Positions 47,301-53,376 of a stretch of 64,000 bases of DNA are shown piece after piece. Under the pieces are notes generated by a model, which saw only the letters and a program-made list of their open reading frames with translations, searched no databases and had not been told where the DNA came from. A program made the translations under genes and the position numbers. Where the stretch lies: contig CANNZV010002304.1 of the NCBI GenBank assembly GCA_947561585.1, forward strand, positions 1-64,000, written 5' to 3'. Each line of letters starts with the position of its first letter. Position 1 is the stretch's first letter. The stretch is from Caprella mutica. Taxonomy: Eukaryota > Arthropoda > Malacostraca > Amphipoda > Caprellidae.

Positions 47301-50079
47301 CTTCTCTCTAGCGGGAGGGTATATGTAGCGGTCTCTGGCCGCTCTACGAAATAGGCCAGTTACCCCTCCAATCAATATTTCATTATTTCATTTATATATT
47401 TATTAAGATAAAACTCATTGTATTTTTACTATTCTATTTTGTACTAAAATTGTTTTCTCTAATGGAAGTAATTTCTCATATTTCTATTCAATCATTATAT
47501 TTCTTTTGTAACACATTATAGTATTTTTAGTTAATTTAGATTAGTATAAATTGTATAGATTATAAGTGTTTTTGAAATAATTATTCTGTTATCTCTTATA
47601 ATTTTCATTCTCCTTGATATGTTGCAATAAGAGATATTTGTAAGACGGTTACCACGGTCTGGGAATACACCTTGCCTTAACTAACTACGGCGTTCAAATT
47701 TGGCACACAAGGTGGTCTTAACGGACTAATTACAGCGACGGTAACACGCTTAACGTCTTACAAATTTATATTTGGAGTGACAGATAGTAACTGGATATCA
47801 TTAATTAGATAAAATATAATTACTTACCTATTTATTTTCTTCTTAACACCATAAAACTTTTCTTCTTTTAAAACAGAAAACTTTTCATCGAAAACAGAAA
47901 GCTTTTCTTCACTATAAGATCCATCAGAAGTAGATTCATCAGAAGTAAACCCATCAGAAGTAGATCCATCAGAAGTAAATCCATCAGAAGTAGATCCATC
48001 AGAAGTAGATCCATCAGAAGTAGATCCATCAGAAGTAGATCCATCAGAAGTAGATCCATCAGAGAGTGAAGCAGATACACCAAAACAGTCTAAAAACTGT
48101 GACCGTAGACTATCTTCTGAATGCTCCTCTGAATTCCAGTCAATCTTACTCTCCTCCATGTTCTTGTATATATGCCCTACTGCCAGATAATCCTGAATGG
48201 AGCTGTGTGAGAAGGCGTAAGTCAACGTTTTCTCTGATCTAAAAGAGGTCTCTGGGGTTAAGATGCACGAAAATACCCATTTAATGTCCACATCATAGTT
48301 GGATATTTTTTGTAAACAATAATTGCTCAAGCATAGAAATTCTTCCTTATCAAAGAAATATTTCTTGATCCTGAAAAGCCTGAGACTGTGGTCACTGAGC
48401 ACTTCTAGCAATAATTTTGCTCTCAATTCAGGATTTGCAATGTTGTTCTCTTTCAACTTCTTCTCAATCTCTTCAGAGAAAATCTCTCTCATTGCTTTGT
48501 AAGCACTTTGTTCATTGTGCAATTGGGACAAAGAGTCTCGGTGGTTCACGAACAGTGAGATGAATAATGCCAAAAGAACTGGACAGGAAAAAACTTTGTG
48601 TGCAGAATCATTCAGATTCTCAAAGCTTTTCTCCAGTTCATCAGAATCAACATCACTCATCTTATCACCATATCTCCTCAAGAGGCTCAGTTTGTCGCTC
48701 ATTTCACTGATGGGTTCGATGAGCATTTCATTGTAGCTCAATTTTTTCTCTTTCAGAATGCTAATAAAGTTATTTCCTGCATCAACTCTGCCAGAAACAA
48801 TGCATGTAGCGTTATATTTGCTGCAATATTCTGTTGCATCACTTACAAGCTCTCTACTTTTATCATTAACTTCATCGTAGCCATCAATTATGAAGATTTG
48901 TCCCGTCACGTTTTTGAATGCTTCATAAATTACTTCTTTAGAGTAATTTAAATTTCGAATATTTTCCTTCAGGAAATCACGAAGATCGGTCTGTCGCTCA
49001 GTTCGGCATTCTAGGTAGATAGGAACTCTAAATTTCCCTATGCCCTCGTAACTCGTCTCTCTTCCATTAACTGCATTTTCCAAAATATTTTGGAAAATGT
49101 GTCTTGTTAAGGTTGTTTTTCCAGATCCTGGACCTCCGTTAATCACCACAAATTTATAAGAGACATGGTTGCATATCTCATTGGATCTGAAAAGGATTTT
49201 ATTCTTTTTCGAGTAACCATTTTCTTTAACTGAAGTCTTTTTCAGTTTTTCTGTCTCATCTTTGTCTTTAACTTTTTGATATACCATTTTTGTCTCATCT
49301 TTGTCTTTAACTGTTTGATCTACCATTTTCGTCTTGTCTTTGTCTTTATCAGCGACTGACATATTTACAGACTCAAATATCTCAGTAGAATCTATCTTCC
49401 CAAGACCTGCCGGTAAAGGGACACTAAATAATGGGGAATACTTTTCTAACATGAAAGTTGGACATTTGCGTTCTATTTCGTTCGTGACTTGCTGAACAGC
49501 GTACTCATAAGAGCTGCTCGTCTTCTGCATTAGGTTGGCAAACTCGGCATCCAATTTAGCAACTTTTGCATCGATTTCACTCTGGTCTTTGTTGTACAGT
49601 GCACCAGCAGTTCTGATGCAATTTTGCATCAACAGTTTTTTTTCTTCAATTTTGGGATCTTCTGTTGATTTAGAGTATTCATGACTCACATCATTTCTGA
49701 ATTTTTTGATTTCTTTAAGAAGATATTCGATACTTTTCGTATCTTTGAGCTTAGCTTCATATTCTGTTCCGCCTGTTTGATTGACTTTATCGTAGCAGAG
49801 AACTGGAAGAAGATCGTGCAGAGTGGTTACATCAAAGGTGGAATAGTCTTCTTTTTGGAGTTCATCGTTATATTTCTTAAACCAATTTTTCAAATTTCTA
49901 CCACAGTTCTCTTCAATCTTTTGGTCTTTAAGATGCTCAATTATTTTCACTCCTTCGGGCTTTTCAAAGCCCCATTCTATTATAGTCTGATAGACCAGAG
50001 GACCGCAATGAAACTTGATTAGGTCATTCCTCAGCAAATTCAGATCCTCTTGTGAAAGAGTCTGATGGGATAAAGACAT
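23091..50079 (-). CDS. HEPN-NACHT (NLR-type) protein gene, 7 coding exons
   Basis: Joined coding exons on the minus strand: 50079-47828, 36189-35743, 34684-34533, 32149-32002, 29803-29678, 23571-23532, 23390-23091. Every junction has AG acceptor and GT donor with matching phase (2,2,1,2,2,0). The total is 3,465 bases, that is 1,154 residues plus a stop. Domains: residues 1-190 are a DZIP3-like HEPN domain (FDVTTLHDLLPVL, then FRNDVSHE with R128-x4-H133, the metal-independent RNase motif); 305-460 NACHT with Walker A GGPGSGKTT (315-323), Walker B IFIIDGYDEV (D399, D402, E403) and sensor arginine R431; 620-637 winged-helix-like AFSHSSIQDYLA; 750-1040 weakly LRR-like; 1056-1154 a basic helical tail. 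NACHT proteins use nucleotide-driven oligomerisation as immune or stress sensors; HEPN as RNase effector or adaptor is inference. The ATG follows an acceptor at 50098, so a 5' non-coding exon lies upstream. Confidence 0.9.
23532..23571 (-). CDS. HEPN-NACHT gene exon 6 (40 bp micro-exon)
   Basis: It lies between …cttacag and G|GTGAGTGA. It encodes a lysine/asparagine-rich linker (KKKNKSRNMKLYL). The 40 bases take phase 2 in and phase 0 out, exactly linking exons 5 and 7, which is the main support for so short an exon. Confidence 0.75.
23572..23940. other. intron 6-side AT-rich sequence, nothing seen
   Basis: AT-rich intron DNA of the minus-strand gene upstream of exon 6. Confidence 0.5.
24001..24535. 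mobile_element. hAT-like MITE inserted in module A
   Basis: A 535-bp element with termini CAGGGTACAGGAACATA and, inverted, CAGGATACAGTAACATA. It is flanked by GGTTTAAC on both sides (23993-24000 and 24536-24543), an exact 8-bp target duplication as made by hAT transposases. Removing it restores the module A text as seen at 51510-51540. Interior non-coding; it contains a gacgtcaccacagcaacac segment resembling repeat B. Confidence 0.85.
24544..24785 (+). repeat. module A copy 3
   Basis: It closely matches the inverse of 51285-51519: gtctgtttcggaacca, atcactgacggcaaaaggg, tcagaaaggaaagtggattc, gatggaagaaaaaaatgaag. It runs directly into the iteron array. Confidence 0.85.
25046..25383 (+). pseudogene. 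Tc1/mariner transposase 3' remnant with terminal repeat
   Basis: It starts within the catalytic motif region (CDFYLW, then a stop) and runs through MKSRVHINRPRSLQDLKANI and REEIVNIFADTLG to the frameshifted end (text for GGHLPD-type C-terminus near 25228-25260). It ends in ttatactgccgcaccctgta, an end typical of these elements. The 5' two thirds are missing; the Foldback-like element 3 occupies their place. Confidence 0.75.
25384..26603. other. intron 5 sequence, GC-richer patch, no gene seen
   Basis: It includes a non-repetitive, G/T-rich stretch at about 25560-25990 that differs in composition from its surroundings and contains donor-like words (cgggtaagat near 25865, gtaggtaacc near 25975). 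It could be a non-coding exon of another transcript, but nothing proves it. Confidence 0.3.
27180..27560 (+). repeat. module A copy 4 (left arm of element 4)
   Basis: The longest copy: ggtttaacg… through atgacgtcaaaaggg-type text, gcagtcacttaccaaggaac, gtgacgaaaaggggcacaag, to gttgaagagcataaccctag and aaaactgcaagtatcg. Paired with an inverted copy at 28085-28440. Confidence 0.9.
28085..28440 (-). repeat. module A copy 5 (right arm of element 4)
   Basis: Inverse of 27180-27560 with scattered differences; begins cttgcagttttagaggatag and ends cagacgttaaacc. Confidence 0.9.
28694..29044. other. intron 5 sequence, nothing seen
   Basis: AT-rich DNA without supported repeats or frames. Confidence 0.45.
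29045..29677 (-). repeat. 19-bp array of donor-like GTGAGTGAG repeats, with repeat B inside
   Basis: Plus-strand units CACTCACCAGTCTCATACT occur at about 29045-29110 and, as 10 or more copies, at 29495-29677. Read on the minus strand they are CTGGTGAGTGAGTATGAG, so nearly every unit contains a splice-donor consensus. The array touches the true donor of exon 5 (AG|GTGAGTGAG at 29677). Confidence 0.85.
29205..29410 (+). repeat. dispersed repeat B copy 2
   Basis: Matches 5937-6170 (acgtgacgtcatcacagcaa, cactctaaaatt, attcagttattcaaa, ttaatgacgtca). Non-coding. Confidence 0.55.
29678..29803 (-). CDS. HEPN-NACHT gene exon 5
   Basis: It lies between a strong acceptor (acttttttttcag) and AG|GTGAGTGAG, phase 2 in and 2 out. 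It encodes FMDIELANCHLNDTDANKLL, which resembles one leucine-rich repeat (L-x-x-C-x-L), followed by a lysine/glutamate/threonine-rich linker. Confidence 0.85.
29944..30175 (+). mobile_element. terminal fragment of a mariner-like element
   Basis: Starts acaaggtgtcccaaaaaacg, the type of end seen in the complete element at 1209 (GGTGTCCC). No partner end or transposase text was found nearby. Lies in intron 4. Confidence 0.45.
30176..31150. other. intron 4 sequence, nothing seen
   Basis: AT-rich DNA; a 73-codon minus-strand frame at 30259-30480 lacks any recognisable feature. Confidence 0.45.
31155..31310 (+). repeat. about 20-bp degenerate tandem repeat (ATAAAGTCCTAAAATGCC)
   Basis: Seven or so degenerate units; related words (agtcctaaaacgcatttttt, ggtcctaaaatgcg) recur at 31925-31982, just beyond the donor of exon 4. 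Confidence 0.7.
31311..32001. other. intron 4 sequence, repeat traces only
   Basis: AT-rich DNA with the outlying repeat patch at 31925-31982; no gene seen. Confidence 0.45.
32002..32149 (-). CDS. HEPN-NACHT gene exon 4
   Basis: Acceptor …caaattgcag, donor GA|GTGAGTGA, phase 1 in and 2 out. It encodes ALMVKYTDDCPSTGSNA, ITENTFLVIENIPAEG and ENVYKIIKYLSPKSKE. The last part leads into the LRR-like segment of exon 5. No motif of known function. Confidence 0.85.
32150..32660. other. intron 3 sequence, nothing seen
   Basis: AT-rich DNA between exon 4 and a mariner fragment. Confidence 0.45.
32665..32985 (+). pseudogene. mariner-like transposase N-terminal remnant (plus strand)
   Basis: Begins at a terminal-repeat-like cagggtggtccaaaaaagtg and, after about 110 bp, shows degenerate helix-turn-helix text including TIQRLVAKFLKTGS near 32895-32940. 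Same family as the remnant at 33665-34106, which has TIQRLVAKFRK. Confidence 0.55.
32986..33660. other. intron 3 sequence, nothing seen
   Basis: AT-rich DNA with no supported feature; a 69-codon frame at 33139-33348 is featureless. Confidence 0.45.
33665..34106 (-). pseudogene. mariner-like transposase remnant (minus strand)
   Basis: From ATG at 34106: MEELCRSDFDKNN, TIQRLVAKFRK, SVIIHENIHNLRERL, a helix-turn-helix domain with the linker typical of the family. After a frame change near 33840 it continues as the start of the catalytic domain (FCENISQRYENKPEIL, VIFFIDEAHSHL, where the first aspartate sits in IDEAH). The last two catalytic residues are missing. Inactive; lies in intron 3. Confidence 0.75.
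34123..34525 (+). repeat. 25-bp tandem repeat (GTTAACACTATAGGTAGCTAAATGT)
   Basis: About 16 copies with gradual divergence towards the right. It ends eight bases from the donor of exon 3 (34532), so intron 3 begins almost directly in this array. Confidence 0.92.
34533..34684 (-). CDS. HEPN-NACHT gene exon 3
   Basis: Acceptor …gttatttacag, donor G|GTGAGTGA, phase 2 in and 1 out. It encodes CEVSLFFACVTSSEHLSIV, RSVCRNNKLYISTVSACD, VSFAILKGYKDEI. The alternation of hydrophobic strand and helix is compatible with repeats of LRR type but not diagnostic. Confidence 0.85.
34685..35742. other. intron 2, nothing seen
   Basis: AT-rich intron DNA without repeats that I could identify. Confidence 0.5.
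35743..36189 (-). CDS. HEPN-NACHT gene exon 2
   Basis: Acceptor …cattctcaacag, donor AG|GTTAGT, phase 2 in and out, 149 codons. It encodes the segment after the NACHT exon, helix-rich at first (LKKYTRTFTAVLREYF, DYLLDLVLSSSCDSTIVSIV) and then strand/helix alternating (KRKTRITFGLEFSESL, GSKIMLFFKHSF, SQLKNIR). This fits the end of a helical domain and the start of an LRR-like sensor, by analogy with other NLRs. Confidence 0.88.
36340..36545 (+). repeat. 21-bp tandem repeat (TGTGTAGTTTGTACACACTTG), array 1
   Basis: About four units at 36340-36440 and a further one at 36510-36540. The same unit forms a second array at 42722-42815, 6.3 kb away. The core GTGTAN6TACAC is nearly palindromic. Confidence 0.85.
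36740..36870 (+). repeat. 31-bp tandem repeat (CTTGTAACCACCTCAGAAAATAACTTTATAA)
   Basis: Three near-identical copies, with degenerate ones to about 36915. Lies in intron 1. Confidence 0.85.
37270..38560 (+). repeat. degenerate tandem repeat, units of about 100-180 bp
   Basis: Recurring text: ttttacgaatctattgaata, tgcatagatacctacttata, ctaactgttaacatttttag, aatgcatg, followed by gagc-tgtgacggctaataag. Five to seven imperfect units with insertions. Inside the candidate DIRS-like element. Confidence 0.8.
38561..40439. other. interior of the candidate DIRS-like element, broken coding text
   Basis: Mostly AT-rich. At 39245-39320 the plus strand reads KVMNELNEAVEDLNMLDAAE before a stop, and at 39370-39570 protein-like text appears in two frames (SNFDLFKVESTFQNCKEKVF). 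These may be remnants of the element's gag-like region; not recognised. Confidence 0.3.
40440..40640 (+). pseudogene. tyrosine recombinase C-terminal remnant
   Basis: The plus strand reads FKKLFKPVTSCSLYCWI, a stop and frame change, then VGLDASFFKAHSIKRL, MPIDDISQTA, stop, WSNSYVQ. This follows the order of the catalytic end of DIRS/Ngaro recombinases: kPhkpV…W, then AG-D…F-aHS-R, then I…A-W-s…F. The catalytic arginine after HS is replaced by lysine, there are two stops and a frameshift, so it is inactive. The match is from memory of the family pattern, not a search. Confidence 0.55.
41076..41526. other. intron 1 sequence, nothing seen
   Basis: AT-rich DNA without identifiable features. Confidence 0.45.
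41527..42278. mobile_element. PIF/Harbinger-like non-autonomous element
   Basis: A 752-bp element with inverted ends matching over about 65 bp (GGGCCTTTTAGACGTGATAC, attttgtatcRgcaRcattg, ataaatgtcgcgcaattg-type text). Flanks TAA (left) and TTA (right) fit a TWA target site with one change. The end motif is repeated a second time inside the right end (42170-42215). Non-coding. Confidence 0.8.
42279..42720. other. intron 1 sequence, nothing seen
   Basis: No supported feature. Confidence 0.45.
42722..42815 (+). repeat. 21-bp tandem repeat, array 2
   Basis: About four copies of TGTGTAGTTTGTACACACTTG, the unit also found at 36340-36545. Confidence 0.88.
42930..43530 (+). repeat. 31-bp minisatellite (TAACAGAAGATACCACTCTGTCCTTTTAATG)
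   Basis: About 19 copies, some identical over several units. A T-run of about 22 bases interrupts it at 43427-43449. A 65-codon minus-strand frame is an artefact. Confidence 0.93.
44128..44400 (+). repeat. module A copy 6 (inside element 5)
   Basis: gatgtcaaaaggaaattaaa, tacaagggacaggaagaaga, ctcatggatgcagaaaagct, tttaccaaggaatga, acaagcactggtgactgtac. The same module as in elements with the quite different GGAAAATTGATCG arrays. Confidence 0.8.
44805..45687. mobile_element. Foldback-like element 6, near-perfect hairpin (TTGCTCGAACGAACAA iterons)
   Basis: An 883-bp element made almost wholly of two inverted arms (about 44805-45185 and 45290-45687), each with an outer iteron array (GAACAATTGCTC units) and an inner unique part, around a loop of about 100 bp. 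Flanks GGCGGCGAG (44796-44804) and GGCGGTGAG (45688-45696) are a 9-bp target duplication within element 5's own iterons. Termini GGTAGCCGGTAAATTG and, inverted, AGTTCTAGGTAAATTG. Non-coding. Confidence 0.9.
45719..46056. other. intron 1 sequence, nothing seen
   Basis: AT-rich DNA; open frames here start inside the neighbouring iteron array and are not genes. Confidence 0.45.
46061..46510. repeat. LTR, left copy
   Basis: Starts GGTAGCGG, where the right copy has TGTAGCGG, so the terminal TG has mutated. Ends TTTTACA. Confidence 0.8.
46690..47040 (+). repeat. 108-bp tandem repeat inside the LTR element
   Basis: Three copies sharing gaacactttctgca, cggtcatcagcaggtt, cagcact-cacagaggaacc, tgagccttcRcctcaccaag. 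GC-richer than the surroundings. Open frames here (up to 171 codons) lack recognisable domains. Confidence 0.8.
47324..47762. repeat. LTR, right copy
   Basis: TGTAGCGGTCTCTGG… to …CGTCTTACA, keeping the canonical TG…CA ends. Confidence 0.82.
47828..50079 (-). CDS. HEPN-NACHT gene exon 1 (first coding exon)
   Basis: ATG at 50079 lies 19 bases after an acceptor (tttttctctcttgcag, boundary 50098), so translation starts at MSLSHQTLSQ in the second exon of the transcript. 750 codons carry the HEPN and NACHT domains described under the whole gene. Near the end, 47920-48065, nine or ten copies of a 15-bp unit encode SDGST repeats (residues 673-720), an acidic, serine-rich flexible stretch; three units vary to F or E. 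The exon ends …KKKIN with AG|GTAAGT, phase 2. The ORF would run one codon on to a stop if not spliced, so the junction to exon 2, 11.6 kb away, rests on phase and content, not on direct evidence. Confidence 0.92.
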
Positions 50080-50103
50080 TGTGCTCAGAAGTACAACCTG
50101 CAA

Positions 50104-50951
50104 GAGAGAAAAATAGAAATGAAAAGATACTCCAAATCACGTATTTACTTACGACGGTGGCATGAAACAAATATTACAGTCAAAGTAATCGTAAAGAAAA
50201 TGACTACTGGAAGATATTGTTTTTAAATTGAATTCTACTTTCGAACAATACCGTTATAATTTTAATTTGATAAACATTAATTTTCATAAATAATAATTTC
50301 TTCCATGATATTTAATTAGAACTTCTTATCTGCAACTATGAAGCACGATTAAAAGTTTTAAATACCCATGCAGTTATTCGTTTCAGAGTCAAATTTTAGT
50401 TGCAACAGACTTAGTTAATTAAATTATATGTCTTATAATTTAAAATATGGAAGTCATCAATTTTTCATGTCCACAGGTTTTTATTAATAATTTCACATAT
50501 TCTTATTAATACATATACAATTGAAAATTAAATTACAGGTTCCCTCCATCAATTGTCTATTGTTTTATCAATGCGGTTATTGTCTGTCATCATTTAACTG
50601 CAAACCCTATGAAATTTTAAAACATCTTATTGATCTATAAGCTTTTAAGGTTTTTTATAATCAATACAATGCAATATTAATTTTTACTTTCGAGTTGTTA
50701 ATTTTAAACGGGCAATTAATCTGTGAACAAATATTTTCTATCTTGTTGATAAATAGGTAGAGAGACATAAATAATAGAATAAATATAGTCATTTTACAAA
50801 AAAAGTTATATTTCTAAAACATATTTAATCAATTCATATCTGCAGCGCCACCTATACTGACGGAATCTACAAAAACAATAAAGCACAAATGATAGATCGC
50901 TAACTTTGCACTGCCAATTTGTTTTAATTCACATTCCATTAGTTCTAGCTG
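50104..50951. other. upstream intron/5' region of the HEPN-NACHT gene
   Basis: AT-rich DNA. The 5' non-coding exon implied by the acceptor at 50098 was not located. 50842-50915 resembles 18140-18235. Confidence 0.4.
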
Positions 50952-50960
50952 GTTAATAAC

Positions 50961-52023
50961 GGGTCTAGGAAAATTGATCGAAAGCAATTGACCGAAAACA
51001 ATTTATCGAAAGCAATTGATCGAATGGAAAATTAGTAGAAGGGAAAATTGATCGAAGGGAAAATTGATCGAAATGAAAATTGGTCGAAAGGAAAATTAGT
51101 CGAAAGGAAAATTGGTCGAATGGAAAATTGATCGAAAGGAAAAATGGTCGAAAGGAAAATTGGTCGAATGGAAAATTGATCGAAAGGAAAATTGGTTGAA
51201 AGGAAAATTGGTCGAATGGAAAATTGATCGAAAAGAAAATTGATCGCATAACAATTGATCGAAAGGAAAATTGATAGGATAGATCAGCTTCATTTTTTTC
51301 TTCCATCTGTGAGTGCACTAACCGGTTTTAGTGTCCCTTTTTGTAACATTCCTTGGTAATTGTGACCGCACTCACAAAGTACTCACTTAACACCGACGGT
51401 GTTAAGTGACTTTGTTCATGAATCCATTTTCCTTTCTGACTGCTTCTTCCTATCTCTTGTATTTAGTTCCCTTTTGCCGTCAGTGATATGGCTTTTGGTT
51501 CCGAAACAGACGTTAAACCTATACTAAATTAATTAATTATTTAACTTTCATTTCACAAGTTATCTAGAACTACCTAAATTCTAGAACTAAGAATACTTAA
51601 AGTTCTTCAAATTATAATATATTTCGAAGCATATAATTCTCTGTTATAGAAAAACAGTTGATTGAAGAAATGTTATACATAAATTATTATTATATATTAT
51701 TACTGTATAAATTATTATTATTATATATAAGTCATGGTAACAAGATCTACTAGCTGTAATATATTGCAAGTAAGTTTCCATGGTAATCCATGGTTTTAGT
51801 TATCATTGTCAATTAGTGTAAATAGATCCAATATCTTTTTCGATCAATTTTGTTTCGGTCAATTTTCCATTCGACCAATTTTCCTTTCGATCAATTTTAC
51901 ATTCGACTAATTTTCCTTTCGATCAATTTTCCTTTCGATCAATTTTCCATTCGATCAATTTTCCTTTCGATCAATTTTTCATTCGACCAATTTTCCATTT
52001 TTTCGATCAATTTTCCGGATCCC
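50961..52023. mobile_element. Foldback-like element 7 (GGAAAATTGATCGAAA iterons), exact 9-bp duplication
   Basis: A 1,063-bp element. Left array 50961-51275 (about 19 units) and inverted right array 51840-52023 (about 11 units). Inside are module A (51285-51519, minus orientation) and an AT-rich segment matching 26890-27180. GTTAATAAC is exact on both sides (50952-50960, 52024-52032). Termini GGGTCTAGGAAAATTG and, inverted, GGGATCCGGAAAATTG. Open frames of 96-117 codons are repeat artefacts. Confidence 0.93.
51285..51519 (-). repeat. module A copy 7 (inside element 7)
   Basis: The inverse of 24544-24785 with few differences, including ttccatctgtgagtgc, tgacgg/gccgtcagtgatat and ccgaaacagacgttaaacc. 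Confidence 0.9.
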
Positions 52024-52224
52024 GTTAATAACAGATATAGCTTACAGTATATTGAATCCAATGATGGAAATTCAAGCCTCATCATTGACGTACGTATATC
52101 TAGGCTCCACTACAGTTCAATTTCGTTGATAGACAGATGATTGTGTAAACAAACAGATGGCAGAAACATTCTATCCGATGTGGTGAAACAGAATTACTTG
52201 CAAATAACAAGATGACGAACCTTC

Positions 52225-52560
52225 ACCGCCATTTATAAATGACCTTGACCATCCAATAATCCTTGAATTATAAATGACCTTGATCTTTTACTCGTTCGCT
52301 CTCAAAATCTAATGAAATGGTTACTGGATAGTGACCATCGTCCCACCAAATTTCAGACAATACCTTTTGAGTTATTGAGTTATAAATGACCTTGACCTAT
52401 GACCTTTAACCCGATTGCTCGCAAGAAATATAACCAAATGTTTCCTGGATTTTGTTGCGTCCCCCCAAATTTCAGGTAATTTATTTGAATACTTTTTGAT
52501 TTATTAATGACCTTGTTTGACCTTTTGTTTCCTTAATATTGAACAACCACCAAATTTCAG
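52225..52560 (+). repeat. dispersed repeat D copy 1 (TGACCTTGACC-containing)
   Basis: Units of about 110-150 bp: ttataaatgaccttgacc, cgctc-caaaatctaa, ggttactggatagtgaccat, cgtcccaccaaatttcag. A longer version is at 55640-56190. Confidence 0.75.
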
Positions 52561-52670
52561 TCAATTTATACTCACAGTAAGTGACTAAAGTAAGTGACAC
52601 ATACTAACACACACGCTATCGTATTAATATATACTCATAGTAAGTGACTAAAGTAAGTGACACACACTAA

Positions 52671-53373
52671 GGGTACGGTTACTATGGATGCGTATTCGAG
52701 CGATTTTTTCGTACTGACGACATCTGATAAGATCGGATGAAAATGAAATTCGTACTTTCCAATGGGAGTGATTACAGTGGCAGCGATTTAGTCGTCAGAA
52801 TACGTACGAAGTCGTCAGAAAAACTTCAGCGTTCAAATGAGTTTGATTTTTTCATGCGACTAGCGACAGATTCGGTAATTTTTGTGCTCAATTTTCTTAC
52901 TTTCGATTTCTGTTACTGTTTACCCTTGTGATGTGGAAATATATTACTCGATACTACCTATCAGGAATAATACAGATATTATTTAATTATATATTTAATA
53001 ACTACTTGTTTTATAGAAACTTGAATTTTTTTGTTACTTGGCGCAATTTTTTTCAATGAAATTGAATATCCTTATAGTAATATAAAAAATATTCTCCTTA
53101 TTTTCCTATTAAGGTATTTCAAAAATTGTGTGCAGTGAAAAAAAAAGATCATTAGCGTCGCGTCTATTATTTCAAATGCACATAGGAAGGTTTATAATTC
53201 CTCCCGAGCATTATCTCAAATAAACATAGTTTAGGATCCAAATAATAATTGGGCAGAAACACACCGACTATCAGAAATCGCGTACAGTGAAACCACCTCG
53301 CACTGACGACTAGTTCTGACGATATCGTCAGTGCGAAAAATAGCTCGAATATGCGTTCATAGTAACCGTACCC
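52671..53373. mobile_element. PIF/Harbinger-like non-autonomous element
   Basis: A 703-bp element with inverted ends of about 45 bp (GGGTACGGTTACTATG…cgtattcgagc) and exact TAA duplications on both sides (52668-52670, 53374-53376). The 3-bp TWA duplication is characteristic of PIF/Harbinger. Interior non-coding; a 64-codon frame is not convincing. Near the right end is a further hairpin (cactgacgac…gtcgtcagtgcg type). Confidence 0.87.
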
Positions 53374-53376
53374 TAA

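Larger units (their letters stand above)
46061..47762 (-). mobile_element. non-autonomous LTR retrotransposon (orientation uncertain)
   Basis: Two direct repeats, 46061-46510 and 47324-47762, about 440-450 bp each and clearly homologous (GTAGCGGTCTCTGGCCGC… to …TTACA), enclose 813 bp. Read on the plus strand a purine tract (agcgggaggg) precedes the second repeat, so plus orientation is as likely; strand is nominal. AATT lies on both outer sides (46057-46060, 47763-47766). The interior has no gag or pol; it holds about three copies of a 108-bp repeat (46700-47035). Inserted 66 bp from the donor of exon 1 of the HEPN-NACHT gene. Confidence 0.8.
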
